A stretch of DNA of 51,328 nt from Mycobacterium asiaticum. Its GTDB lineage: Bacteria > Actinomycetota > Actinomycetes > Mycobacteriales > Mycobacteriaceae. The translations under genes were made by a program, and so were the position numbers. The notes beneath the pieces are model-generated. The model did not search any database. It saw nothing but the letters and a program-made list of their open reading frames with translations, and was not told the DNA's origin. Of the stretch, positions 31,382 to 39,353 are shown piece by piece. Every line of letters starts with the position of its first letter. Position 1 is the first letter of the stretch. The stretch spans positions 1 to 51,328 of the forward strand of contig NZ_LZKQ01000234.1 of assembly GCF_001668675.1 (NCBI RefSeq). Direction: 5' to 3'.

Positions 31382-32407
31382 ATGGCCAGGACGCGCATGG
31401 TTCGCCGGTGGCGCCGCAACATGGAAGTGCGGGACGACACCGAATACGTGGAGATGCTCGCCACGCTGTCTGAGGGGTCGGTGCGGCGCAATTTCAACCC
31501 CTACACCGACATCGACTGGGATGCACCGGAGTTCGCGGTCACCGACGATGATCCCCGGTGGATCCTGCCGGCGACCGACCCGCTGGGCCGGCACCCGTGG
31601 TACCAGGCGCAACCGGACGAGAAAAAGATCAGGATCGGGATGTGGCGGCAGGCCAACGTCGCCAAGGTCGGGCTGCATTTCGAGTCCATTCTGATCCGCG
31701 GACTGATGAATTACACCTTCTGGGTGCCCAACGGGTCGCCGGAGTACCGGTACTGCCTGCACGAATCGGTCGAAGAGTGCAACCACACCATGATGTTCCA
31801 GGAGATGGTGAACCGGGTGGGGGCCGACGTGCCGGGGATGCCGCGGCGGCTGCGCTGGGTCTCGCCGCTGGTTCCGCTGGTGGCCGGGCCGTTGCCGGTG
31901 GCATTCTTCATCGGTGTGCTCGCCGGTGAGGAGCCGATTGACCACACTCAGAAACAGGTTCTGCGCGAAGGCAAGTCGCTGCACCCGATTATGGAGCGGG
32001 TCATGGCCATTCACGTTGCCGAGGAAGCGCGACACATCTCCTTTGCCCATGAGTTCCTTCGGAAGCGGTTGCCGCACTTGACCAAATGGCAGCGGTTCTG
32101 GGTTTCGCTGTACTTCCCACTGACGATGCGGAGCTTGTGCAACGCGATCCTGATCCCGCCCAAGGCTTTCTGGGACGAGTTCGACATCCCACGCTCAGTG
32201 AAGAAGGAGCTCTTCTTCCGGTCGCCGGAATCACGAAAGTGGCTGCGCGACATGTTTTCCGACGTCCGCATGCTGGCCTACGACACCGGGCTGATGGAGA
32301 ACCGCTCGGCTCGGCTGATGTGGCGCCTCTGCAAGATCAACGGCAAGCCGTCGCGCTACCGCAGCGAGCCGCAGCGCCAGCACCTGGCTCCGGTTACCGC
32401 GGCGTAA
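31382..32407 (+). CDS. AurF-like diiron oxygenase (Rv0885-like)
   Basis: 341-residue ferritin-like four-helix protein. Likely iron ligands are Glu101 (LHFES), E132xxH135 (HESVEECNH), and His211 with E215xxH218 (HVAEEARHISFA). This spacing fits the AurF/CmlI group of N-oxygenases, but the substrate here is unknown. GGGAGG six bases before the ATG supports the start. It is followed 40 bases on by fprB, a ferredoxin-ferredoxin reductase fusion that could supply its electrons. Confidence 0.82.
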   Translation: MARTRMVRRWRRNMEVRDDTEYVEMLATLSEGSVRRNFNPYTDIDWDAPEFAVTDDDPRWILPATDPLGRHPWYQAQPDEKKIRIGMWRQANVAKVGLHFESILIRGLMNYTFWVPNGSPEYRYCLHESVEECNHTMMFQEMVNRVGADVPGMPRRLRWVSPLVPLVAGPLPVAFFIGVLAGEEPIDHTQKQVLREGKSLHPIMERVMAIHVAEEARHISFAHEFLRKRLPHLTKWQRFWVSLYFPLTMRSLCNAILIPPKAFWDEFDIPRSVKKELFFRSPESRKWLRDMFSDVRMLAYDTGLMENRSARLMWRLCKINGKPSRYRSEPQRQHLAPVTAA

Positions 32408-32447
32408 CGTCAATCGGCCCCTGGCGGGCCTTGAAGGGTTAGTTCAC

Positions 32448-34142
32448 ATGCCGCACGTGATAACTCAGTCGTGCTGCAATGACGGGTCCTGCGTCTTCGC
32501 ATGTCCGGTCAATTGCATCCATCCGTCACCGGACGAACCGGGCTATGCCACATCGGAGATGCTGTACATCGACCCTGAGGCGTGCGTGGACTGCGGCGCG
32601 TGTGTGAGCGCCTGCCCCGTCGGCGCGATCGTTCCCGACAGCCGACTGGACATCCGGCAGCTGCCCTTCGTCGAGATCAATGCGTCATTCTACCCGGAGC
32701 GGCCGGCCGGTGTGAAGCTGCCGCCGACATCAAAACTCGCGCCGGTGATCCCGGCCGCGGAGCTGCGCCCGCACCGGCATCCGCTGACGGTGGCGATTGT
32801 CGGCTCGGGCCCGGCGGCGATGTATGCCGCCGACGAGCTGCTCATTCAGCACGGTGTGCGGGTCAATGTCTTCGAAAAGTTGCCCACGCCTTACGGTTTG
32901 GTGCGTTCGGGGGTGGCTCCGGACCACCAGCACACCAAGAAGGTCATCCGGCTGTTCGATCGGGTGACCGGCCACCGCCGGTTCCGGTTCTACCTCAACG
33001 TCGAGGTCGGCAAGCACGTGACGCACGCCGAACTGTTGGCTCATCATCATGCCGTGCTGTACGCGGTCGGCGCCCCCGACGACCGGCGGCTCGAAGTCGA
33101 CGGCATGGGCATGCCGGGCACTGGTACGGCCACCGAGCTGGTCGCCTGGATCAACGGTCACCCCGACTACGCCGGGCTGGCGGTCGATCTGAGTCACGAG
33201 CGGGTCGTGGTCATCGGCAACGGAAACGTCGCTCTCGATGTTGCGCGCGTGCTGACCGCCGACCCGGATGCTCTGGCGCGCACCGACATTGCCGATCACG
33301 CCCTCAAAGCATTCCGCAAGTCGGCGGTAGGTGAGGTGGTGATCGCCGCCCGCCGTGGTCCGGCCCACGCGGCCTTCACCTTGCCCGAGTTGATCGGGCT
33401 GACGGGTGCCGCCGACGTGGTGCTGGATCCCGAAGATCACCAACGCGTGCGTCGGGACCTGGCGACGGTGTCGGACCCGTTGTGCAAGAAGAAGCTGGAG
33501 ATCCTCAGCACGCTGGGCGACGGTTCGGCGCCGGTGACGCGGCCACGCATCCGGCTGGCCTTCGAATTGACTCCGCAGCGTGTGCTGGGTGGGCAGCGGG
33601 CCGGCGGGGTGGAGTTCTCGGTCACCGGCACCGACGAGCTGCACCGGATCGACGCCGGCCTGGTGCTGACCTCGATCGGCTACCGCGGCAAAGCTATTGG
33701 TGATCTACCGTTCGACGAGTCGGCAGCCGTCGTCCCCAACGACGGCGGTCGCGTCATCAACCCTGGCAGCGGCGAACCGGTCACCGGAACCTACGTCGCC
33801 GGCTGGATCAAACGCGGGCCGACCGGTTTCATCGGCACCAACAAGTCGTGCTCCTTCGAGACCGTTCAAGCGCTGGTGGCCGACTTCAACGCGGGCAAAC
33901 TGACCGACCCGGCGGCCGAGCCTGCGGCGTTGGCCGAATTGATCGCCGCCCGCCAGCCCAATGTCGTGGATTCCGCGGGCTGGCGCGCCATCGATTCCGC
34001 CGAAGTTGCGCGCGGCGGTATCGACGGCCGCCCACGCAACAAGTTCACCGACACCACCGAGATGCTCGCCGTCGCGGCCACCGCCCCGCAGGCGCCGACC
34101 AAGGGACGACGCCTGCTGGCGCGGCTGCGTGAGCTGGTCTAG
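32448..34142 (+). CDS. fprB: Ferredoxin-NADP reductase with N-terminal ferredoxin domain
   Basis: 564-residue fusion. Residues 1-60 are a bacterial ferredoxin with Cys9, Cys15, Cys19, Cys23 and Cys46, Cys49, Cys52, Cys56 (CVDCGACVSAC), enough for two clusters. From about 113 comes an adrenodoxin-reductase-type flavoprotein with the FAD motif VGSGPAA (119-124), PYGLVRSGVAPDH and the NADPH motif VIGNGNVALDVAR (256-267). It moves electrons between NADPH and iron-sulfur partners. The C-terminal about 80 residues are a mycobacterial extension. Its TAG shares CTAG with the convergent VOC gene. Confidence 0.95.
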   Translation: MPHVITQSCCNDGSCVFACPVNCIHPSPDEPGYATSEMLYIDPEACVDCGACVSACPVGAIVPDSRLDIRQLPFVEINASFYPERPAGVKLPPTSKLAPVIPAAELRPHRHPLTVAIVGSGPAAMYAADELLIQHGVRVNVFEKLPTPYGLVRSGVAPDHQHTKKVIRLFDRVTGHRRFRFYLNVEVGKHVTHAELLAHHHAVLYAVGAPDDRRLEVDGMGMPGTGTATELVAWINGHPDYAGLAVDLSHERVVVIGNGNVALDVARVLTADPDALARTDIADHALKAFRKSAVGEVVIAARRGPAHAAFTLPELIGLTGAADVVLDPEDHQRVRRDLATVSDPLCKKKLEILSTLGDGSAPVTRPRIRLAFELTPQRVLGGQRAGGVEFSVTGTDELHRIDAGLVLTSIGYRGKAIGDLPFDESAAVVPNDGGRVINPGSGEPVTGTYVAGWIKRGPTGFIGTNKSCSFETVQALVADFNAGKLTDPAAEPAALAELIAARQPNVVDSAGWRAIDSAEVARGGIDGRPRNKFTDTTEMLAVAATAPQAPTKGRRLLARLRELV

Positions 34143-34597
34143 CCGGCCTGGGCGGACATCGCCTCTCGCAATTCCTCCATGCTGACCTCCCGCACCGGCT
34201 GACCCAACGACCAGTTGTGTCCGAATGGATCGGCAAGCACGCCGTAGCGGTCACCCCAGAACTGGTCCTCCAGGGGCATGACCACCGTGGCTCCCGCATC
34301 GATCGCCCGTTGGAACTTGGTCTCGACGTCGGTGACGGTGAGGTGGATGGTGACCGGTGTGCCCCCGAGCGCCTTCGGCGTCATCGACCGGCCGCCGCAC
34401 GTCTCGGGGAAGTCGTCGTTGAGCATGACCGTGGAGCCGTTGATCTGCAGCGCAGCATGGATAAGCCGACCGTCCGGGCCGGGCACCCGGCCCAACTCGA
34501 CTGCGTCGAACGCCTTGACGTAGAAGTCGATCGCAGCCGCGGCATTGTCGACCACGAGGTGCGGGGACAGTGCAGGTTCGACGTTGATGGCCATCAT
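34139..34597 (-). CDS. VOC/glyoxalase-fold protein (Rv0887c-like, PhnB type)
   Basis: 152 residues with two babbab modules: SPHLVVDNAAAAIDFYVKAFDA, then VTIHLTVTDVETKFQRAIDAGATVVMPLEDQFWGDRYGVLADPFGHNWSLG. The end is typical of the PhnB-like subgroup. The substrate is unknown. There are two adjacent ATGs; the second (34594) has the better distance to GAGGAG. It diverges from the TetR operon. Confidence 0.87.
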   Translation of the reverse strand: MMAINVEPALSPHLVVDNAAAAIDFYVKAFDAVELGRVPGPDGRLIHAALQINGSTVMLNDDFPETCGGRSMTPKALGGTPVTIHLTVTDVETKFQRAIDAGATVVMPLEDQFWGDRYGVLADPFGHNWSLGQPVREVSMEELREAMSAQAG

Positions 34598-34747
34598 CTA
34601 CTCCTCTGTTGTTGGTAGTGCCCGCCCAGGGCTCACGAGTACTGACTGGGGCCGGCCGCATTTCTCATCGCGGGCCGGCACTCGGTCGTACACCAGGACG
34701 GTAGACCCACCTACCGACAGGCGGCAGATCACTCACCTCAGCGGGCA

Positions 34748-34776
34748 TTGTGCAACGAGATAGCTGCTGATACAGT
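34748..34776 (+). promoter_or_regulatory. Promoter of the TetR-hydroxylase operon
   Basis: TTGTGC (34748-34753) and TACAGT (34771-34776) are separated by 17 bases and resemble -35 and -10 hexamers. The predicted start near 34783 lies right before the operator palindrome. Confidence 0.55.
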
Positions 34777-34787
34777 CGTCGCAACTA

Positions 34788-34818
34788 GAGACGAGACAGC
34801 TGTCTCACCAGCCGTCTC
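34788..34818. promoter_or_regulatory. Probable TetR operator
   Basis: A perfect 14-bp palindrome, GAGACAGCTGTCTC (34793-34806), is nested in a wider pair GAGACG (34788-34793) and CGTCTC (34813-34818). It lies between the predicted transcript start and the ribosome site of the TetR gene, as expected for autorepression. Confidence 0.75.
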
Positions 34819-34844
34819 GAGTCACTGACCGTGAAGGAGTTCGC

Positions 34845-35456
34845 GTGGGCGGGACGACGCTGACGATTCACCGCACGCTGGACGCGCGCCAGCGCGATGT
34901 GCGTGAGCGACTGCTGGAGGCGGCACGCCAGCTGATCCGCGAACACGGTCACGAGGTGGTGCGGATGGAGCAGGTCGCCGGGGCCGCCGGCGTATCCAGG
35001 GCCACCACCTATCGCTATTTCGCCTCGAAGGAACACGTGGTCTGCGAAGCGGCCCTGGCCTGGGGGCAGCAGGTTGCCCAGCGCATTCCGCAGGCGATCG
35101 CATCAGCGGAACCGACGGCGGCGATCGACGTGGCCATCGAGCAGGTGGTCCGGGAAGCAGCATCGGATCTGGCGATGGTCCGCGCCACCATGGCCTCGGT
35201 CCTTGCCCAGGGCCCAGTCGCCGAGCAGTTCCGCATGGGTGTGCGTCAGATGTTTCTGGACCTCGTCGGCGGTGCCGTCGACGACGCGCCGCCCTCGTTG
35301 TCCCTCGACCCGGCGCTGACGGTGCTGGGTCGGGTTTTCTTCGCCGATCTGGCGTTGCTCGGAGTCGGCGACATCACCGTCGAACAATGCATCACCGAGC
35401 TTCGGCTGGCTGCGTCGCGCCTGCTGCCGTCCCGGGACCACCAGGAGGAACAATGA
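34845..35456 (+). CDS. TetR-family repressor
   Basis: 203 residues. The N-terminal helix-turn-helix is clear: RERLLEAARQLIREHGHEVVRMEQVAGAAGVSRATTYRYFASKEHVV. The ligand-binding C-terminal domain is variable, as usual. GTG 34845 has AAGGAG five bases upstream. Its TGA overlaps the ATG of the hydroxylase gene (ATGA), so regulator and enzyme are coupled; the ligand is probably a substrate or product of that enzyme (inference). Confidence 0.92.
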   Translation: MGGTTLTIHRTLDARQRDVRERLLEAARQLIREHGHEVVRMEQVAGAAGVSRATTYRYFASKEHVVCEAALAWGQQVAQRIPQAIASAEPTAAIDVAIEQVVREAASDLAMVRATMASVLAQGPVAEQFRMGVRQMFLDLVGGAVDDAPPSLSLDPALTVLGRVFFADLALLGVGDITVEQCITELRLAASRLLPSRDHQEEQ

Positions 35457-36199
35457 ATCAAACAGCGCTGCAACCGGTTTGGGACTGGCTGCGGGATACC
35501 CTCGGGGTGGGATTTTTCGAATTCCCATTATATTTCCTGCCCGTCGTCGTCGCGGTCGTCCTGGTGACCGGAGTCATCTACTCGATCTTCGACGTCGCTG
35601 TCTATCAACGGATCTCGGCAAGAGCGGCTACCAAACTCGGTCTGCGCATCATGTCGACATATGTCGGTGCCGCGGTCTTGTTCTTTTTGCTGCACCGTGT
35701 GCTTCGACCATGGGTGGCCGAGGTTCCCACCGCGGCACCCACCTTGGTCGCCTTCGTCGCTCAGCTGGTCTGCTTCATGGTTATCGGTGAGTTCCTGACC
35801 TACTGGTGGCACCGGCTGGAGCACGGCAGCCGCTGGGTTTTCCAGAAGGTGCACTTCATGCATCATCGCGTCCACTCGCCACTGACCATCTGGACCAACT
35901 TCGTCGTGCATCCCGTCGAGGGTTTGATGGTGATGCTGTGCCTCTACGTTCCGCCGTTGGTCGTCGGGGCACACCCGCTGGTGGTGGTCGCGTACGCGGT
36001 GTTGAACACGACGGCGATGGTGATCACGCACAGCGGGTACGACATGAAGCTCTACCCACGCTGGCTGCTGCCGGCCGCGTCCGGTCACGAACTGCACCAC
36101 TCCGAGAAGCGGCCCACAAACCTATCGGTGGTAATGACCTACGGCGACAGACTGTTTGGCACCTATAAGCGGCCGATGGCGGTGGTTACGCAGAAGTGA
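35453..36199 (+). CDS. Sterol desaturase/fatty acid hydroxylase superfamily protein
   Basis: 248-residue membrane diiron enzyme. Hydrophobic helices lie at about 25-50, 70-85 and 98-115. The histidine boxes are HRLEH (HxxxH), HFMHH (HxxHH) and HELHH (HxxHH), with a further His in HSGYD; together they bind two irons. The substrate could be a sterol, carotenoid or fatty acid and cannot be chosen from sequence. It overlaps the TetR stop at its start and the convergent citA stop by 14 bases at its end. Confidence 0.87.
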   Translation: MNQTALQPVWDWLRDTLGVGFFEFPLYFLPVVVAVVLVTGVIYSIFDVAVYQRISARAATKLGLRIMSTYVGAAVLFFLLHRVLRPWVAEVPTAAPTLVAFVAQLVCFMVIGEFLTYWWHRLEHGSRWVFQKVHFMHHRVHSPLTIWTNFVVHPVEGLMVMLCLYVPPLVVGAHPLVVVAYAVLNTTAMVITHSGYDMKLYPRWLLPAASGHELHHSEKRPTNLSVVMTYGDRLFGTYKRPMAVVTQK

Positions 36200-37307
36200 C
36201 CACGTGGTCCCAGCCCGAAACGGACTCCGGGCTGCGCGGACCTGGGCCGACGTAGATCGCCGATGGGCGCACCAGCTTGCCGAGGCGCTTCTGTTCCAGG
36301 ATGTGTGCACACCATCCGGCGGTGCGTCCACAGGTGAACATGGCCGGCATCATGCTGGCCGGCACTCCGGCGAAGTCCAGGATGACCGCGGCCCAGAACT
36401 CGACGTTGGTCTCGATCGCGCGGTCCGGACGCCGCTCCCGCAACTCGGCCAGGGCGGCCTGCTCGACGGCGGCAGCGACCTCGTAGCGCGGCGCGCCCAG
36501 CCGCTTGGCGGTCGCCCGCAGGACCCGGGCGCGCGGGTCTTCGGCGCGATAGACCCGGTGCCCGAAGCCCATCAGCTTTTCTTTGCGGTCCAAGATGCCC
36601 TTGACCAGGCCGCGGGCATCGTCGGTGCGCTCGACTTCTTCGATCATCGGCAGCACACGTGCCGGAGCCCCGCCGTGCAGCGGGCCGCTCATCGCCCCGA
36701 TCGCCCCGGACAGGGCCGCGGCCACGTCGGCTCCGGTCGAGGCGATCACCCGCGCGGTGAAGGTCGAGGCGTTCATCCCGTGCTCGGCCGCCGACACCCA
36801 GTAGGCGTCGATCGCCTCGATGTGCTTGGGGTCCGGCTCACCCTTCCAGCGCGTCATGAAACGTGCTGTCACGGTGGGGCACTCATCGATCATGCGCTGC
36901 GGGACGGCGGGCTGGTAGATGCCGCGTCCGGACTGCGCGACATAGGACAGCGCCATCACCGAAGCCCGGGCGAGTTGGTCGCGGGCAGTGGGTTCGTTGG
37001 TGTCCAACAACGGCTTGTAGCCCCAGATGGGTGCCAGCATGGCCAGGCCGGCTTGCACATCGACTCGCACATCGCCGGTGTGGATCGGCAGCGGGAACGG
37101 CTCGGCGGGCGGCAAACCGCGACCGAAATCACCGTCAACCAAAAGCGCCCACACATCGCCGAACGTGACGCCGCGACCTACCAGGTCCTCGATGTCGACG
37201 CCCCGATAGCGCAGCGCACCGCCGTCCTTGTCGGGCTCGGCAATCTTGGTGGTGAACGCCACCACGCCTTCCAGGCCTGGGACAAAATCCTCCGGGACCA
37301 CAGTCAT
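36186..37307 (-). CDS. citA: Citrate synthase 2
   Basis: 373-residue citrate synthase, acetyl-CoA plus oxaloacetate to citrate. Catalytic His residues lie in [10 protein letters not shown] and [15 protein letters not shown], and the Asp in [13 protein letters not shown]. The length equals M. tuberculosis CitA (Rv0889c). ATG 37307 gives [17 protein letters not shown]; the frame open upstream to 37643 is the shadow of pdxH. It diverges from pdxH with 73 bases between starts. Confidence 0.95.
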   Translation of the reverse strand: MTVVPEDFVPGLEGVVAFTTKIAEPDKDGGALRYRGVDIEDLVGRGVTFGDVWALLVDGDFGRGLPPAEPFPLPIHTGDVRVDVQAGLAMLAPIWGYKPLLDTNEPTARDQLARASVMALSYVAQSGRGIYQPAVPQRMIDECPTVTARFMTRWKGEPDPKHIEAIDAYWVSAAEHGMNASTFTARVIASTGADVAAALSGAIGAMSGPLHGGAPARVLPMIEEVERTDDARGLVKGILDRKEKLMGFGHRVYRAEDPRARVLRATAKRLGAPRYEVAAAVEQAALAELRERRPDRAIETNVEFWAAVILDFAGVPASMMPAMFTCGRTAGWCAHILEQKRLGKLVRPSAIYVGPGPRSPESVSGWDHVVTSA

Positions 37308-37367
37308 GGGCAGATTGTTGCACCCGGCCCTGGGCCGTCTGCTACCGGCCGGTAACCGACCGCCGAG

Positions 37368-37380
37368 TAACCTAGGGACG
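37368..37380 (+). promoter_or_regulatory. Leaderless-type -10 box for pdxH
   Basis: TAACCT (37368-37373) fits TANNNT and stands seven bases before GTG 37381. Confidence 0.4.
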
Positions 37381-38040
37381 GTGACGGGACCTGACGCGCG
37401 GCACCTGGCCGGGATGCGGGTCGAGTACGGATCCGCCGAGAAAGACGGTAGCCCCGACCTCGACGCGGACTGGCTCGCCGATGGCTGGCTTGCGCTGTTC
37501 CGGGCCTGGATGGCCGACGCCGAGCGGGCGGGCATCGCCGAACCCAACGCCATGGTGCTGGCCACCGTCGCAGAAGGCAGACCCGTCAGCCGCTCGGTGT
37601 TGTGCAAGAACGCGGACGAAACCGGCATCACGTTCTTCACCAACTACGACTCGGCCAAGGGGCTCGAGTTGGCGGCGACGCCGTACGCGGCGGTCACCTT
37701 TCCGTGGTACCTGCTCGGCCGCCAGATACATATCCGGGGACCGGTTAGCCGGGTCGATCGTCAGGTCACCAAGGATTACTGGTCCAAGCGCCCGCGGGGC
37801 TCGCAGCTGGGTGCCTGGGCGTCACACCAGTCCCGGCCGATCGCCTCACGCGCGGCGCTACTCGAGCAACTGGCCGAGGTGACCGCTCGCTTCGCCGACT
37901 CCGAGCAGGTGCCGGTGCCGCCGAACTGGGGCGGCTATCTGATCGCCCCCGAGGTCGTGGAATTCTGGCAGGGCCGGGAAGACCGGGTGCACAACCGGAT
38001 TCGGGTGATCGGCGGCCAGGTAGAGCGCCTGCAGCCCTGA
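37381..38040 (+). CDS. pdxH: Pyridoxamine 5'-phosphate oxidase
   Basis: FMN-dependent oxidase making pyridoxal phosphate; 219 residues. Family features are [72 protein letters not shown] and the C-terminal [26 protein letters not shown] with the conserved end QVERLQP. It begins with GTG 37381; an ATG at 37414 is less likely because it would cut the conserved N-terminus. In M. tuberculosis I recall pdxH at another locus. Confidence 0.94.
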   Translation: MTGPDARHLAGMRVEYGSAEKDGSPDLDADWLADGWLALFRAWMADAERAGIAEPNAMVLATVAEGRPVSRSVLCKNADETGITFFTNYDSAKGLELAATPYAAVTFPWYLLGRQIHIRGPVSRVDRQVTKDYWSKRPRGSQLGAWASHQSRPIASRAALLEQLAEVTARFADSEQVPVPPNWGGYLIAPEVVEFWQGREDRVHNRIRVIGGQVERLQP

Positions 38041-38078
38041 CCCTCGGGTCGCCCCGCCAGCCACTACGCTCGTCCGGG

Positions 38079-39353
38079 ATGTCTCTCTTCGCGGATACCA
38101 CTCCGCTGCGCACACCCGATTTTCGCAGGCTCTGGGTCGCCGGCATCCCGACCGTCATCGGTGCCAATCTGACGATCTTCGCGGTTCCCGTGCAGATCTA
38201 CGCGCTGACCCAGAACTCGGGCTATGTCGGTCTGGCGGGGTTGTTCTCGCTGGTTCCGCTGGTGGTGTTCGGCCTGCTGGGCGGCGCCTGGGCGGACGCG
38301 ATGGATCGGCGGTCGCTGTTGATCGTCGCCTCCTGCGGGCTGGCGCTGGCGTCCTTGCTGTTGTGGTTGCAGGCCGTGCTGGCGGTGAACGACGTGTGGG
38401 TGGTGCTGTGCCTGCTGGCGGTTCAGCAGGCGTTCTTCGCCGTCAACTCACCTGCGCGCTCCGCGGCGATCCCGCGCATGGTGCCCGGCGAGCAACTGCC
38501 GGCCGCTAACGCGCTGAACATGACCGTGGGCCAGTTCGGTGCGATCGCCGGCCCGCTGCTGGCCGGTGTGCTGCTGAACTGGGTGGACCTGTCCACGCTG
38601 TACCTGCTCGACGCGCTGACATGCCTGTTGCCGATCTGGGCGACCGTACGGCTGACCCCGATGCCTGCGGTGGAGTCGGACGAGGGCAGACGATGGGGGA
38701 TCGGTGCGGTGCTGGAGGGCTTCCGCTACCTGGCCGGCAACACGGTGGTGTTGATGTCGTTCGTCGTCGATCTGATCGCGATGATTCTGGGCATGCCGCG
38801 GGCGTTGTTCCCCCAGATGGCGCACCAGAGCTTCGGTGGTCCGATCGAAGGTGGCTCAGCGATGGCGCTGTTGTCGGCGGCCATCGCCGTCGGCGCGGTG
38901 GCCGGCGGGGTGTTCTCCGGGTGGCTCCCGAGGATCCGGCGGCAGGGCCTGACCATCGTCGTCGCGATCTTGGCCTGGGGTCTGGCGATGGTGGGTTTTG
39001 GACTGGTCAGCGGGATGGCGCACGGTCGGGCCGGGCCAATGCTGTGGATTGCATTGGCGTTTCTGGCATTTGGTGGCGCGGCGGACATGGTGTCCGCGGC
39101 GTTCCGGTCCACCATCTTGCAGACGGCAGCCTCCGACGACGTCATCGGACGGTTGCAAGGCGTATTCGCCGTGGTGGTGGGCGGCGGTCCCCGGCTGGCC
39201 GACACGCTGCATGGTGCCGCCGCTGCCGTCGTCGGTACCTCGGCGGCCGCGGCCGGCGGTGGAGTGCTGGTCGTGATCGGGGTGGTGGTGGCGGCGCTTA
39301 TTGCGCCGGCCTTCATCCGGTATCGGGGACCTAGCTCGCCTGCCGAGCCGTGA
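38079..39353 (+). CDS. MFS exporter (DHA3/EntS-like)
   Basis: 424 residues and about twelve membrane helices. The first half has FRRLWVAGIPTVIGANLTIFAVPVQIY and the motif-A loop GGAWADAMDRRSL; the second half keeps SAAFRSTILQTAASDDVIGRLQG, typical of the DHA3/enterobactin-exporter branch. The substrate (drug or siderophore) is unknown. ATG 38079 follows TACGCT by eight bases, a possible leaderless start. Its last 23 bases overlap the end of the giant regulator on the other strand. Confidence 0.87.
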   Translation: MSLFADTTPLRTPDFRRLWVAGIPTVIGANLTIFAVPVQIYALTQNSGYVGLAGLFSLVPLVVFGLLGGAWADAMDRRSLLIVASCGLALASLLLWLQAVLAVNDVWVVLCLLAVQQAFFAVNSPARSAAIPRMVPGEQLPAANALNMTVGQFGAIAGPLLAGVLLNWVDLSTLYLLDALTCLLPIWATVRLTPMPAVESDEGRRWGIGAVLEGFRYLAGNTVVLMSFVVDLIAMILGMPRALFPQMAHQSFGGPIEGGSAMALLSAAIAVGAVAGGVFSGWLPRIRRQGLTIVVAILAWGLAMVGFGLVSGMAHGRAGPMLWIALAFLAFGGAADMVSAAFRSTILQTAASDDVIGRLQGVFAVVVGGGPRLADTLHGAAAAVVGTSAAAAGGGVLVVIGVVVAALIAPAFIRYRGPSSPAEP

